In this document: positions 1-8,477 of the stretch, in pieces
Position numbering within the stretch: position 1 is the stretch's first letter
How the letters are laid out: the number at the start of each line of letters is the position of its first letter
Assembly: GCA_016930535.1 (NCBI GenBank)
Contig: JAFGGN010000074.1
Location: 62,001-126,000 of the forward strand
Source: a bacterium
GTDB lineage: Bacteria; Zhuqueibacterota; QNDG01; JAFGCO01
Reading direction: 5' to 3'
DNA: 64,000 nt
The notes under the pieces: model-generated
The model's database searches: none
What the model saw: the letters and a program-made list of their open reading frames with translations, nothing else
Told to the model about the DNA's origin: nothing
Made by a program: the position numbers and the translations under genes

Positions 1-367
1 AGGCCCCAAAGGAGGTCCTGCGGGTGATGTGCATGTCATCATCGAGGAATTGCCCGACAAGCATTTTGAACGGCACGGCGATGATGTGCTTTATACGCTT
101 TATATTGACATGGCCCAGGCCGTACTGGGGGACGAGATCGATATTCCGACCCTGAACGGAAAGGCCAAGCTGGAGATCGATCCGGGCGTGCAGTCCAATA
201 AAATTCTGCGCATGAAGCACAGGGGAATACATCATCTTCACGGTTCCGGAAGAGGTGACCAGCTGGTGCGTGTTGTCGTATATACACCGGAGAAGCCGTC
301 CAGGGAAACAAGGCAGATGTTCGAGAAACTGTCGGGACGTGAGGATATCAGGCCCAGGGGCCTGTGA
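1..367 (+). CDS. dnaJ: Chaperone DnaJ, C-terminal part (cut by window edge)
   Basis: This is the last ~120 residues of the Hsp40 co-chaperone that delivers unfolded clients to DnaK and stimulates its ATPase. The reading frame is open from base 2, so the true start lies outside the window; the ATG at 29 is internal. The visible part is the end of the first and all of the second C-terminal beta-sandwich domain. It includes the family-typical stretches GPKGGPAGD, LYTLYIDMAQAVLGDEIDIPTL and RGIHHLHGSGRGDQLVRV (the place where most DnaJ proteins read KGxGxPxxxGxGD), then the short tail before TGA. The zinc-finger and J domains are not in the window. The next gene begins 34 nt later on the same strand. 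The family call is secure. Confidence 0.95.
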   Translation, partial: GPKGGPAGDVHVIIEELPDKHFERHGDDVLYTLYIDMAQAVLGDEIDIPTLNGKAKLEIDPGVQSNKILRMKHRGIHHLHGSGRGDQLVRVVVYTPEKPSRETRQMFEKLSGREDIRPRGL

Positions 368-401
368 AACGTTTTCGGGATTCGTGAATTGTAATTTCGG
401 T

Positions 402-836
402 ATGCTCGATTTTACGAAAAATGAACAGCGTGTTTTATGGTTTCTCATACTCGGATTCCTGGCGGGTTTTGTCCTGTGGATTCTGCGTGAAAAAGGGGCG
501 CCGCTTCCCGAGCTGTTCCGTCCCCCGCAGGCGGAAACCCAGGATGCCGCGTTCCTGACCGCTCAAGGGGAGCCGGTTCAGAAAGTTGAAAAAAATAAGG
601 AGATACGGGGCACAGGGGATGACGCGGTCGTGGACATCAATATTGCAGATAAGGAGCAATTGACCCGCCTTCCGGGCATCGGTCCGGTCATGGCGGAGAG
701 AATAATCACATACAGGAATCAGCACGGGCCGTTTCAGGCACCGGAAAGCCTCATGAAAGTCAAGGGCATCGGTCCAAAGACCTATGAAAAAATTAGTCAA
801 CATATATCTGTAGACCCAATTAAGGAGGAAATATAA
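402..836 (+). CDS. ComEA-like helix-hairpin-helix protein, membrane-anchored
   Basis: A 144-residue protein with one N-terminal membrane segment (about residues 8-27, VLWFLILGFLAGFVLWIL) and a C-terminal pair of helix-hairpin-helix motifs. The hairpins are visible as LPGIGPVMAERIITYR and VKGIGPKTYEKI, preceded by the typical VDINIADKEQLTRLPGIG (ComEA usually has hNxNxAs..eL..LPGIG). ComEA-type proteins bind double-stranded DNA non-specifically at the cell surface during DNA uptake. I chose the ATG at 402 because the open frame upstream overlaps dnaJ and encodes nothing family-like; no clear Shine-Dalgarno precedes it. Its stop overlaps the next start by one base (TAATG), so translational coupling is likely. 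The pilus-like genes just downstream fit a surface DNA-binding role, but this is inference. Confidence 0.85.
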   Translation: MLDFTKNEQRVLWFLILGFLAGFVLWILREKGAPLPELFRPPQAETQDAAFLTAQGEPVQKVEKNKEIRGTGDDAVVDINIADKEQLTRLPGIGPVMAERIITYRNQHGPFQAPESLMKVKGIGPKTYEKISQHISVDPIKEEI

Positions 837-2611
837 TGGCAGAAAGGCCAAGAGGTAATTTATTGCTGGAGCTCGCAATTGTCGCACTGACACTGTTCCT
901 GCTGTTTACTATTTTATATCCCAAGGCAACATGGAAGAAACAGGCGGAGCTGCAGAGTATTTGTCGGGCCCGTATTGAAGCCACGCAACAGGTGGAATTT
1001 CAGTATATGAATCTCATGAACACATATGAGGATACCCTCGACAGTCTGATGAAGGTCGTGTGCTCGGACAGCAGCCTTCTGATGGGGCTGGATACCACGG
1101 TCAACTGGGACGGTATCGTTGCAAAGGACGATCTGGAGAAAATGGTTCTGGGAAAATCCCTGCCTGAGGATCTTCGCAGCCTGATCGATGAAAAGATCGG
1201 GGAGGGACGCCCCCTGGGACGGCTGGCTAAATGGGATTCACTGGAATACCGGTTGATTGACAGCCTGAAGACGGTACTGTCCAAAGCGGATACATCCGAA
1301 TTGCTGGACAACCGGGTGGATTGGCGCCGGCTCGTGGGCGAATCCGGATTCTGGGACATCTACGAGGCGGTCGATCTGCCCACGTCTGTGAAAAATTCAA
1401 CCAGGAAGGATCTGCGCAAGGATGTGCCGATTCAAACCACGAAAGCCTGGAACAAGTGCCGTCCTGCATTTCTGGATACGCTTGCCGATTTCATTCAGGT
1501 TGCCGAGATGAAAGGCGTATGGGAAAAAGATCAGAAGGAAGATTGGGAAATGCAGGCCAAGGCGGAATGGCTGGCCCGGATGGATGCCATGTCCGAGACG
1601 GATGTCGATTCCATCTGGCGCGCAAATCAGGACCACTTCTGGGACCGGGATAAGGAGCAGATCTGGAGCGTGGACCGGAAGAAACTCTGGAAAAAGGAAG
1701 GCGACGCCTGGAAAGAAGCCAATAAGGACACATGGATGCGGCTGGTCGAACATGAGTGGGAGCTCAGAACCAAGAAGGAATGGACCAGGGAGCATACGGA
1801 AGGACAGCCGGATACCGTGCTGAAGGCTTTCGAAGAGGTCAAGGATTCCCTGTGGCGCGTGGACATCGAGATCCTTCATGCGGAACAGTTTGAAAAGTGG
1901 AGAAAGAAAGAGAAGAAGTATGAACAGAAGGTGATCGACGATATCTGGGAAATCGAGCGAAAGGCCACATGGGAACCCCAGGCCCGTCAGAAATGGGTCG
2001 ACAAAAAGAACAAGGAATTTGACAAGTTCTGGATCGATCTGAAAGAGGGAATGTGGAACGATATCCGCACGGATCTGTGGCTTGCAGAAGAGAAAAAGCT
2101 GACGCATAAACAGCATGCGCTGAACGTGATCGATCAATCCATACTCTGGCGGGAAGTGGTGCCCGGTTACGCGGACGTGGTGAACAGTCTGAAACTCCCG
2201 GACAACAAGGCGCTCTGGGAAAAAATCCGTTCCTACGATGTGAAAAAAGGATCCGCACTGGTGAATCTGGGTGTGTCGTCGCTTTTCCGGGATGTGCTTC
2301 TGGACAGCATTGCATTGTGCCCTGAAATCCACCTGCCCTATCTGATCGATGTGGAAGATACCACGACCATAAAAAAAGTCAGCATCGCATGCCCCATTCA
2401 GGAGAAAGAGTTTGAAAAGCGGATCTTTCTGTTTAAAAAAGTGGCAGTGAAACGGCCGTACTGCGTGGTCAAGGATCCGGCCACGGGTGAGCCTGTCGAA
2501 AAACTGCTGAAGCCCGGATTCTTCCAGAAAGTGTTCGGAGCCCGTGTGATCGAACCTCACGGAGAAATCGATAAAGAAGGCAAGAAAAGCTGGGTGAAAA
2601 AGGGAAGCTGA
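836..2611 (+). CDS. Unrecognised 591-aa membrane-anchored protein with tryptophan-octad repeats
   Basis: I do not recognise the family. Residues ~9-28 form a single N-terminal membrane anchor (LLLELAIVALTLFLLFTILY), so the bulk is probably periplasmic. Residues 229-415 are highly charged, helical in composition and carry Trp at strikingly regular spacing: W229, 237, 245, 261, 269, 277, 285, 292, 300, 308, 316, 340, 355, 371, 379, 387, 399, 407 and 415. Most gaps are 8 or a multiple of 8. The C-terminal ~120 residues are less repetitive and contain two Cys-Pro/Tyr-Cys patches (IACPIQEK, RPYCVV). The start is firm: AAGGAGG sits just upstream and the ATG overlaps the previous stop. It lies between a ComEA-like gene and PilM/PilN-like genes, so a part in an envelope-spanning pilus or secretion machine is possible but unproven. 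Confidence 0.8.
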   Translation: MAERPRGNLLLELAIVALTLFLLFTILYPKATWKKQAELQSICRARIEATQQVEFQYMNLMNTYEDTLDSLMKVVCSDSSLLMGLDTTVNWDGIVAKDDLEKMVLGKSLPEDLRSLIDEKIGEGRPLGRLAKWDSLEYRLIDSLKTVLSKADTSELLDNRVDWRRLVGESGFWDIYEAVDLPTSVKNSTRKDLRKDVPIQTTKAWNKCRPAFLDTLADFIQVAEMKGVWEKDQKEDWEMQAKAEWLARMDAMSETDVDSIWRANQDHFWDRDKEQIWSVDRKKLWKKEGDAWKEANKDTWMRLVEHEWELRTKKEWTREHTEGQPDTVLKAFEEVKDSLWRVDIEILHAEQFEKWRKKEKKYEQKVIDDIWEIERKATWEPQARQKWVDKKNKEFDKFWIDLKEGMWNDIRTDLWLAEEKKLTHKQHALNVIDQSILWREVVPGYADVVNSLKLPDNKALWEKIRSYDVKKGSALVNLGVSSLFRDVLLDSIALCPEIHLPYLIDVEDTTTIKKVSIACPIQEKEFEKRIFLFKKVAVKRPYCVVKDPATGEPVEKLLKPGFFQKVFGARVIEPHGEIDKEGKKSWVKKGS

Positions 2612-2635
2612 GGCCGTCCGGGAACAGGATGAATA

Positions 2636-3598
2636 TTGGCTGAAAATGACTTAAAATCCTATGCTGTGATTTCCCTTGAATCGGAACGGTTCGCCGTGAC
2701 GTCGACAACCGAGGGAAAAATCAGCGCCATGGAATCCCGGGAGCTGGTTCATCGCTTCGGCCTGATCAGTTTTCAGGAAGATGCGCGGGACCTCGAAGTG
2801 CATCGCGATGCACTTGATAATCTGGTCCGGAAATGCGGGATCGGCGGATTCAAAACGGGCGTCGTGATCAGTGAGGATATGGTGCTCGTCAAGCGGATCC
2901 CGGTCGCGCTTGGATTGGACGAATCGGTGCTGAACGATCAGATGGAATGGGAAGCGGATCAGCTGCTGCTGTCTCCGCGATCGGATTTTCGCCTGGCCTA
3001 TCAGCGGCTTCCGATGAATTCATCGACCGGAAATCCGTACTATCTGATGATTCTGATGCGTAAGCAGGTACTTCGCGCCCTTCGCGCCCTTGTGGAAAGC
3101 GCAGGACTCGAGCTCCATGAAATCGAGGTGGATATATTTTCGCATCTGCGAAGTCTGCAGATGAACTATCTGATTCAAAAAGACGACATGATCACGCTGC
3201 TTCGCCTTCATTCATCGGGCATGCTGTTCATTTTCATTTCGCAGAACGATTATTACCTGTCCCATCGTATCGATGTGCCCAAATTCGATCAGATGGAGTC
3301 GGCGGATCTGGTCAGCATGATCAAGAAGGAGCTCCGCCGGCTCGTATTCGGACACCGGCTGGGAAAAGATATCGGTGATTTGAAAAAACTGTATGTCATC
3401 GGAAGCGCAGCCAACGACGGATTGATACAACAGATGAAAAGCGACATCCCGATTTCTGTGGAAAAGATGAATCCATTAAAAAAATTGTCCCTGGAATCGG
3501 ACATGGCCCAGTCGCAGGAAGTACTGAAATTCCCGGAACGGTTTTCCGGAACAGTCGGCCTGTTATTAAAGAACCATCCGCAGCTGATACGTGGCTGA
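2636..3598 (+). CDS. PilM-like actin-fold protein (type IV pilus assembly family)
   Basis: A 320-residue cytoplasmic protein resembling PilM/GspL-type ASKHA proteins. These form an inner-membrane platform that recruits PilN and links the pilus motor to the envelope subcomplex. The best family feature is the central block around residues 80-125: VVISEDMVLVKRIPV, then QMEWEADQLL, then FRLAYQRLP. In PilM the equivalent is VVIxGxxVxxRxIxxP, then WEAEQxIPF and a DYxVL strand. The start is TTG at 2636: an in-frame TGA lies two codons upstream and GGAACAGGAT supplies a Shine-Dalgarno. Only 24 nt separate it from the preceding gene. Classical PilM phosphate-loop residues could not all be placed by eye, so this may be a divergent or degenerate member. 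It has no membrane segment. Confidence 0.65.
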   Translation: MAENDLKSYAVISLESERFAVTSTTEGKISAMESRELVHRFGLISFQEDARDLEVHRDALDNLVRKCGIGGFKTGVVISEDMVLVKRIPVALGLDESVLNDQMEWEADQLLLSPRSDFRLAYQRLPMNSSTGNPYYLMILMRKQVLRALRALVESAGLELHEIEVDIFSHLRSLQMNYLIQKDDMITLLRLHSSGMLFIFISQNDYYLSHRIDVPKFDQMESADLVSMIKKELRRLVFGHRLGKDIGDLKKLYVIGSAANDGLIQQMKSDIPISVEKMNPLKKLSLESDMAQSQEVLKFPERFSGTVGLLLKNHPQLIRG

Positions 3599-3633
3599 AT
3601 CGGTTCGAATGCAATCAAAGTGGAGGATGATCC

Positions 3634-4863
3634 ATGGTTGACATCAATTTATTTGACGATTCAGATGAAGAGCAGCAACAGGGTGCGGAAGATCCTTCCT
3701 TCGAAGAATTGCCCGATTCCGGAGGTATGGATATCGGCGATGATTTGGGAGGCGGACTGGAACCTGATGATTTAGGCCAAGATCTTGGTGTTGACATGGA
3801 TAGCGATCTGGGAGGGGAAAGCCTGGATGCGGATTCCCTCGATGAAGCATTCGGTTTCGATGAAGACACATCCGCGGCTGATGATCTGGAAAGCGACACA
3901 CTCATGGGTGAGGAAGATCTTACGGATCTCGATGAAATGGATGCCGGGATGGATGATGAGGATTATGATTTCGGCGGCGGCGGGCAGACCCGCGTGTCAC
4001 CGGCGATTTTTATTATCGCGATCATCGCCCTTGTCGTCATTGCCTGGTTCATTAAACCGGACCTGTTTTCCTCCGTGACATCCAAAATCGGCAAATCGAA
4101 AACAACCACAAAAACCATGACCAGAAAACCGGCAGGGGCCGGTGTGCAGAAACCGGCAGCACAGGCGGGCCAGAAACCATCCGCACAGGCCACGGCGGCT
4201 GGTGATTCGGGAAAAGTTCCTGTGACCGTTCCGGGATCTGCTGTTCCAGTTGCAACGAACAGGCTGATCGGTTCTTCCTCCAGGGTGCTGAACGACCTCG
4301 GAGGGCAGGGACAATTCGGTATGATGATCATTGAGAAGGACCGTTTCATGATCGAATACGCCGCCGCGAATGCGGGGAATGCGGATGCATTCGGCAAGCG
4401 GCTTCAGACAATTCTGGGTGCTGCTTCTTTCAACGCAAGCCCGGAAGATATGCATTCCGCCAACGGGAAGACGGTATATCTGGGCGTGATATCGGGTAAA
4501 TTTGCCGCGGCTGCCGGATCCTCGATCAGCGGATCGCCGTTCCGTACGGAGAACGACTTTTCAAACTCGATGAAAACACGCATCAAACAGCAGGGATTGC
4601 AGGACCGGGGTTTAAAAAAGCGTGCGGCCCAGTCCCAGGGTACGGTTCAGAAAGTGAATTATGAGATGATGCTTGAAGGGGACAAGGACAAGGCGCTGCT
4701 GTTTCTGCAGCAGCTGGGCCAGTTTGGCGGCGGCTGGGAACCAAGCAAAATAAGAATTTCTCCGGTGGATATGGATGATTATTACGCGAAGCGTGTAAAA
4801 ATCGTCATGGACCTTTCCGTGCTGATCGGTCAGTCCGCACCTGCGGCGGGAACGGCCATGTGA
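3634..4863 (+). CDS. PilN-like bitopic protein with acidic N-terminal region
   Basis: A 409-residue protein following the PilM-like gene by 35 nt, with GGAGG upstream of its ATG. Three parts are visible. Residues 1-118 are Asp/Glu/Gly-rich and low-complexity, beginning VDINLF as PilN proteins often do (INLLP). Residues ~124-141 form one membrane segment (IFIIAIIALVVIAWFI). A Lys/Ala/Pro-rich linker follows, then a globular periplasmic domain from about residue 210 to the end. This order (short or acidic cytoplasmic part, TM, periplasmic ferredoxin-like domain) matches PilN/GspL-C topology. The long acidic stretch is unusual, because PilN normally has only ~20 residues before its TM. Position after a PilM-like gene supports the call; sequence similarity alone is weak. 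Confidence 0.5.
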   Translation: MVDINLFDDSDEEQQQGAEDPSFEELPDSGGMDIGDDLGGGLEPDDLGQDLGVDMDSDLGGESLDADSLDEAFGFDEDTSAADDLESDTLMGEEDLTDLDEMDAGMDDEDYDFGGGGQTRVSPAIFIIAIIALVVIAWFIKPDLFSSVTSKIGKSKTTTKTMTRKPAGAGVQKPAAQAGQKPSAQATAAGDSGKVPVTVPGSAVPVATNRLIGSSSRVLNDLGGQGQFGMMIIEKDRFMIEYAAANAGNADAFGKRLQTILGAASFNASPEDMHSANGKTVYLGVISGKFAAAAGSSISGSPFRTENDFSNSMKTRIKQQGLQDRGLKKRAAQSQGTVQKVNYEMMLEGDKDKALLFLQQLGQFGGGWEPSKIRISPVDMDDYYAKRVKIVMDLSVLIGQSAPAAGTAM

Positions 4864-4905
4864 CCGGTCCTTTGACGGGATTCGTTCATTGAAAATGCGG
4901 GCGTT

Positions 4906-5451
4906 ATGTTAAGGATTCTCGGCGGAGAGGCCAGGGGAAGAAAGCTGAAAGGTCCGAAAGGACTGGCGTTCCGCCCCACGACCGGCCGCGTGAAAGAATT
5001 TGTTTTTGCGATTCTCATGGATCGTATCCGGCACGCATCGGTGCTCGATCTGTTTGCAGGATCGGGATCCATGGGAATCGAGGCACTCAGCCGGGGAGCT
5101 GAAAGGGTGGTCATGGTCGAGAGCTCGAAATCGCATGTACAGATTATCGAAAGAAATCTGGAAACATGCCGGTTTCTCGACCGGAGCCGCGTGCTCAGGG
5201 GAGATGTATTCAGCATCATGAAACGGCTGGGGAACATGAACCGGAAATACGATATCATTATCGCGGACCCGCCGTTTAAAATGTTCTTCAGAAAGCGGAT
5301 TGTGGAAGAAGTGGAGCGTAACGGACTGCTCGGGGAAAACGGAATTCTTTTGGTCGAGCATCATGCGGATGATCCGGACGGGGAGCCGGACCGGCTGCAG
5401 TTGAAACGGCAGCGCAGGTTCGGACATTGTATGGTTTCGATATATGAATGA
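4906..5451 (+). CDS. rsmD: 16S rRNA (guanine-966 N2)-methyltransferase
   Basis: This enzyme transfers a methyl group from S-adenosylmethionine to N2 of G966 in 16S rRNA during small-subunit assembly. The 181-residue length is usual. Visible family features are the N-terminal LRILGGEARGRKL, the RPTTGRVKEFVF block (RPTxxxxREalFn in most), the SAM-binding motif VLDLFAGSGSMGIEALSRGA and the catalytic ADPPF. The gene begins 42 nt after the PilN-like gene and its end overlaps coaD by 8 nt. The rsmD-coaD pair is a common bacterial arrangement, which supports both calls. Confidence 0.95.
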   Translation: MLRILGGEARGRKLKGPKGLAFRPTTGRVKEFVFAILMDRIRHASVLDLFAGSGSMGIEALSRGAERVVMVESSKSHVQIIERNLETCRFLDRSRVLRGDVFSIMKRLGNMNRKYDIIIADPPFKMFFRKRIVEEVERNGLLGENGILLVEHHADDPDGEPDRLQLKRQRRFGHCMVSIYE

Positions 5452-5965
5452 AATGTTAAAACGTGTTGCGATTTATCCGGGCACATTCGATCCCATAACG
5501 AATGGCCATCTCGATATTGTCCGGAGAGCCGCCTGTCTGTTTGATCATATTATTGTTGCCGTATCGGATAATGTGCGAAAAAATCCGCTGTTTTCCCTGG
5601 AGGAAAGAAGGACGCTCGTTGAAAAGGCAGTCGAGAATATCGACCATGTCGAAGTCATGGTGTTCGAAGGGCTGCTCGTGCATTTTGCAGTGAAGCTGAA
5701 AGCGGCGGCCGTGATCCGGGGCATCCGGGCCGTATCCGATTTCGAGTATGAATTTCAAATGGCGCTGATGAACCGGAAACTGGCGCCCAATCTTGAAACG
5801 GTGTATCTGATGCCGAGCGAAGAATTTACTTATCTGAATTCGACACTGGTCAAGGAGGTGGCCGGATTGGGAGGCAATCTCAAATGTTTCCTCCCGGGAG
5901 CAGTGGCCGATGCACTGGCGGCTAAGGTGGCCGAATTCAGACGAATTAAAACACAGAGATCGTGA
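5444..5965 (+). CDS. coaD: Phosphopantetheine adenylyltransferase
   Basis: It catalyses the penultimate step of coenzyme A synthesis: 4'-phosphopantetheine plus ATP gives dephospho-CoA plus pyrophosphate. The 173-residue length is slightly above the ~160 usual. The nucleotidyltransferase signature is GTFDPITNGHLDI with the T/HxGH element TNGH, and the second signature is the C-terminal YLNSTLVKEVA (usually ISSTxVKE). The start is either the ATG at 5444, within rsmD, or the ATG at 5453 three codons later, which gives the commoner N-terminus MLKRVAIYPG. It abuts pta without a gap, so rsmD-coaD-pta form one transcription unit. Confidence 0.95.
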   Translation: MNEMLKRVAIYPGTFDPITNGHLDIVRRAACLFDHIIVAVSDNVRKNPLFSLEERRTLVEKAVENIDHVEVMVFEGLLVHFAVKLKAAAVIRGIRAVSDFEYEFQMALMNRKLAPNLETVYLMPSEEFTYLNSTLVKEVAGLGGNLKCFLPGAVADALAAKVAEFRRIKTQRS

Positions 5966-6949
5966 ATGACTTTAATTGATCAGATTCAACAGAAAGCAAA
6001 ATCATTACGAAAGCACATTGTGCTGCCCGAAGGAGAGGATGACCGCATGCTGCTGGCCGCGGACCAGCTGGTCCGCCAAAAGATATGCGACATCACGTTG
6101 ATCGGCAATCCGGACCTTCTTGACGAACGTGCGAAAGCGCTCGGGATTTCCATGCAGGGAATTCAGTGCGTCGATCCGGCGCAGTCCGAAAAATTTGAAC
6201 CGTATGCAGAAGCGTTTATGGAGATGCGCAAACACAAGGGTGTCGATATAGACGGCTCCCGGAAGCTGATGCGGAAACCGCTATATTACGGCGCGATGAT
6301 GGTGCATCAGGGTGATGCGGACGGCAGCGTGGCCGGCGCAAACAACACCACGGGAGATGTCCTGCGTGCCGGAATTCACTGCATCGGATTGAAACCGGGC
6401 ATTTCCGTGGTTTCGAGCATTTTTCTGATGATCGTGCCGGGGTGGTCCGAGGTGCTGACCTATGCGGATGGAGGCGTTGTCCCGGATCCGACAGCAGAAG
6501 AACTGGCCAGCATTGCCATCACATCCGCAAAGACCCACCGGCTGCTGACGGGGAATACGCCCAACGTGGCCATGCTGTCCTTTTCAACCTATGGAAGTGC
6601 TTCACACAAACGCGTGGATAAAATAAAAGAAGCCGCAAGGATCGTGAAGGAAAAGGCGCCTGACCTGAATGCGGACGGTGAAATGCAGGCCGATGCTGCG
6701 CTGATCCCTGAAATAGGCAGGAAAAAAGCGCCCGGCAGCTCCGTGGCAGGCATGGCGAATGTGCTTATTTTTCCGGATCTCGATTCAGGAAATATCGCCT
6801 ATAAACTGACCGAGCGTCTCGCAGGAGCCACGGCGCTGGGACCATTGATTCAGGGATTGAAGAAGCCGGCGATGGATCTTTCGCGCGGGTGCAGTGCAGA
6901 CGATATAGTCAATGTTGCGGCCATATGTTCCGTTCTGGCCGGTGAGTGA
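5966..6949 (+). CDS. pta: Phosphate acetyltransferase
   Basis: It interconverts acetyl-CoA and acetyl phosphate, linking the CoA pool to acetate or substrate-level ATP formation. At 327 residues this is the short single-domain form without the N-terminal DRTGG/AAA-like regions of E. coli Pta. Family features include HIVLPEGEDDRMLLAA near the N-terminus, the GSVAGANNTTGDVLRA block, and NVAMLSFSTYGSA followed by ELQADAAL-type sequence (here GEMQADAALIPEIG). The C-terminus has NVLIFPDLDSGNIAYKL and DLSRGCSADDIVNVAA. The ATG directly follows the coaD stop. No acetate kinase gene is visible in the window. Confidence 0.95.
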   Translation: MTLIDQIQQKAKSLRKHIVLPEGEDDRMLLAADQLVRQKICDITLIGNPDLLDERAKALGISMQGIQCVDPAQSEKFEPYAEAFMEMRKHKGVDIDGSRKLMRKPLYYGAMMVHQGDADGSVAGANNTTGDVLRAGIHCIGLKPGISVVSSIFLMIVPGWSEVLTYADGGVVPDPTAEELASIAITSAKTHRLLTGNTPNVAMLSFSTYGSASHKRVDKIKEAARIVKEKAPDLNADGEMQADAALIPEIGRKKAPGSSVAGMANVLIFPDLDSGNIAYKLTERLAGATALGPLIQGLKKPAMDLSRGCSADDIVNVAAICSVLAGE

Positions 6950-7109
6950 GTGACGAAGACCAGACCGGACAAAGTGGTCCTGTAAATATGGGTTGGACTT
7001 AGGGGGAGTTCTATCCGATTTTCATGCATCAGGCACGGAATATACCGGCCTGCACGGACACAACCGTTTCTCCCCTGTTCCATTTTTTGACCAGTACGAC
7101 GGAATCAAG

Positions 7110-8243
7110 ATGATGACGCCGATTCATTTCAGTGACAATTGCGATGTCGATGATCGAAATCTGCATTTGCAGACGGATTATCGTCCCGGAGAATCCGGTA
7201 TGGTCTCGATCCTGTTCGATAAAGGCCAGGTCAGGAACCGTGAAGCTGTGCCGGTACCCGGAGATACCGGCCAGGCAACCGTTAAGGACTGGGTCCTGGC
7301 GCAGCACCGGATGTTACTCCTTACGGTGAACCTGATTTTCAAACTGCATGATAAAGTATGTTCGATCCGTCATGTGACAAGCCTGTGCTATCTGGGAAGC
7401 CTGTATCTGCGGTGGGGATTTATTTCGGAAGCGAATGATGTTCTGGAACTCGCATTTCAGCGTCAGCCGGAATCCCCCGATGCGGCGGAGTTTTTATCCG
7501 AAGCGTGTATTCGTGCCGGAAATCCGGAAAGGGCACTGGCAATCCTGGAGCATGCGTTCAAAGCGGGGCACACCCGCAAGGACAGACTATGGATCAAAAC
7601 TGCGAAAGCCCGGCTTGCTTCGGGCCATATCGAACAGGCGACTGCCGATCTGGAAAAGGCCGCTGCTCTGGATCCGGGATCCCTTGAGATCCGTCTGATG
7701 AAGTGCCTGGCTGTCCTGATGATGATAGAGGAGAATCGCCGGAACAAGGAAACCGGTTCGAGGAAAGCGGCGGAAACAACCTTTTTAATGGTGATGACAG
7801 AGGCGGCGGGAAATGCAGGACCATTCATGAGAGGCCGGCTGGAAACGCTGCTGCAGACATTCCAATCCGGCAAGATCCGTGAAACGATCGACGGCATACG
7901 TAATCTGGATCCAAAGTATCTGGGTCCGGATCTGATGTTTTATCATGTTTTTTATCTGCAGTTTCTCTATGGAAGACGGGGCCGGGAACTGAAACCGATA
8001 CAGCAGATGGTCAGAAATATGGAGGCGCTGATCCGGCAGTATCCGAACGATGACCGCCTCCGGTCGTATCTTGGCACAGGATATATGCTTGAATGCAGGC
8101 ACAGGTTTCAGCAGATGCTCGAGGCTTTCCATTCGGCCCGGAAACTGGATCCGGATTCCCGGATCTATGCTTTTCAGACTGAACAGGCGGAACAAATCGG
8201 TGAAGATTATATACAATTTGTCAAAAAAGTCTTTCAATCATAA
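7110..8243 (+). CDS. TPR-repeat protein with short N-terminal beta domain
   Basis: Roughly 377 residues from the ATG at 7110; a TTG at 6993 would add 39 residues that look unlike the rest. The N-terminal ~60 residues (LHLQTDYRPGESGMVSILFDKGQV) resemble a small beta-rich domain found at the head of TPR proteins in several Gram-negative lineages. A helical segment and tetratricopeptide repeats follow from about residue 80 (LGSLYLRWGFISEANDVLE, ACIRAGNPERALAILEHAF, KARLASGHIEQATADLEKA) plus a last repeat near the C-terminus. TPR arrays act as protein-protein scaffolds. There is no signal peptide, so a cytoplasmic location is inferred. The partner is unknown; the next gene downstream is the giant secreted protein, but a promoter-like sequence intervenes. 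Confidence 0.75.
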   Translation: MMTPIHFSDNCDVDDRNLHLQTDYRPGESGMVSILFDKGQVRNREAVPVPGDTGQATVKDWVLAQHRMLLLTVNLIFKLHDKVCSIRHVTSLCYLGSLYLRWGFISEANDVLELAFQRQPESPDAAEFLSEACIRAGNPERALAILEHAFKAGHTRKDRLWIKTAKARLASGHIEQATADLEKAAALDPGSLEIRLMKCLAVLMMIEENRRNKETGSRKAAETTFLMVMTEAAGNAGPFMRGRLETLLQTFQSGKIRETIDGIRNLDPKYLGPDLMFYHVFYLQFLYGRRGRELKPIQQMVRNMEALIRQYPNDDRLRSYLGTGYMLECRHRFQQMLEAFHSARKLDPDSRIYAFQTEQAEQIGEDYIQFVKKVFQS

Positions 8244-8271
8244 GGTGGTCAATTATTGGTCATCTGGCATG

Positions 8272-8294
8272 AGCGGGCCAATTAAGGCCCGGCT
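8272..8294 (+). terminator. Hairpin after the TPR gene, possible terminator
   Basis: CGGGCC-AATTAA-GGCCCG is a perfect 6-bp stem with a 6-nt loop, extendable by AGC/GCT with a one-base bulge. It starts ~30 nt after the TPR stop codon. No T-run follows, so intrinsic termination is uncertain; it may instead stabilise the transcript end. Confidence 0.4.
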
Positions 8295-8412
8295 GGCGGC
8301 GTGAAAGCAAATCAGTCGGGTAATATGTGAGTATTCTGTATTTATTGTGTAGAAAACGTTAAAAAGCATCCGATACAGTGATTTTGCATGAAATTTTAGA
8401 TTATAAAATATA

Positions 8413-8440
8413 TTGCTGGTATGTAATTTGCTGATATAAT
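8413..8440 (+). promoter_or_regulatory. Promoter-like sequence before the giant surface-protein gene
   Basis: TTGCTG (8413-8418) and TATAAT (8435-8440) are separated by 16 nt, within an AT-rich stretch 38 nt upstream of the ATG at 8478. The -10 is a perfect sigma-70-type hexamer. The rest of the 8244-8477 gap holds only the hairpin at 8272-8294. Functional use is inferred. Confidence 0.5.
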
Positions 8441-8477
8441 TTGAATATCTCTAAACGGTTATGTTCAGGATCGGTTC

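Noticed and set aside
1397..2560. 387-codon minus-strand open frame opposite the Trp-repeat gene
   Set aside because: Antisense of a well-translated plus-strand gene with strong Shine-Dalgarno; no start signal and no recognisable domain.
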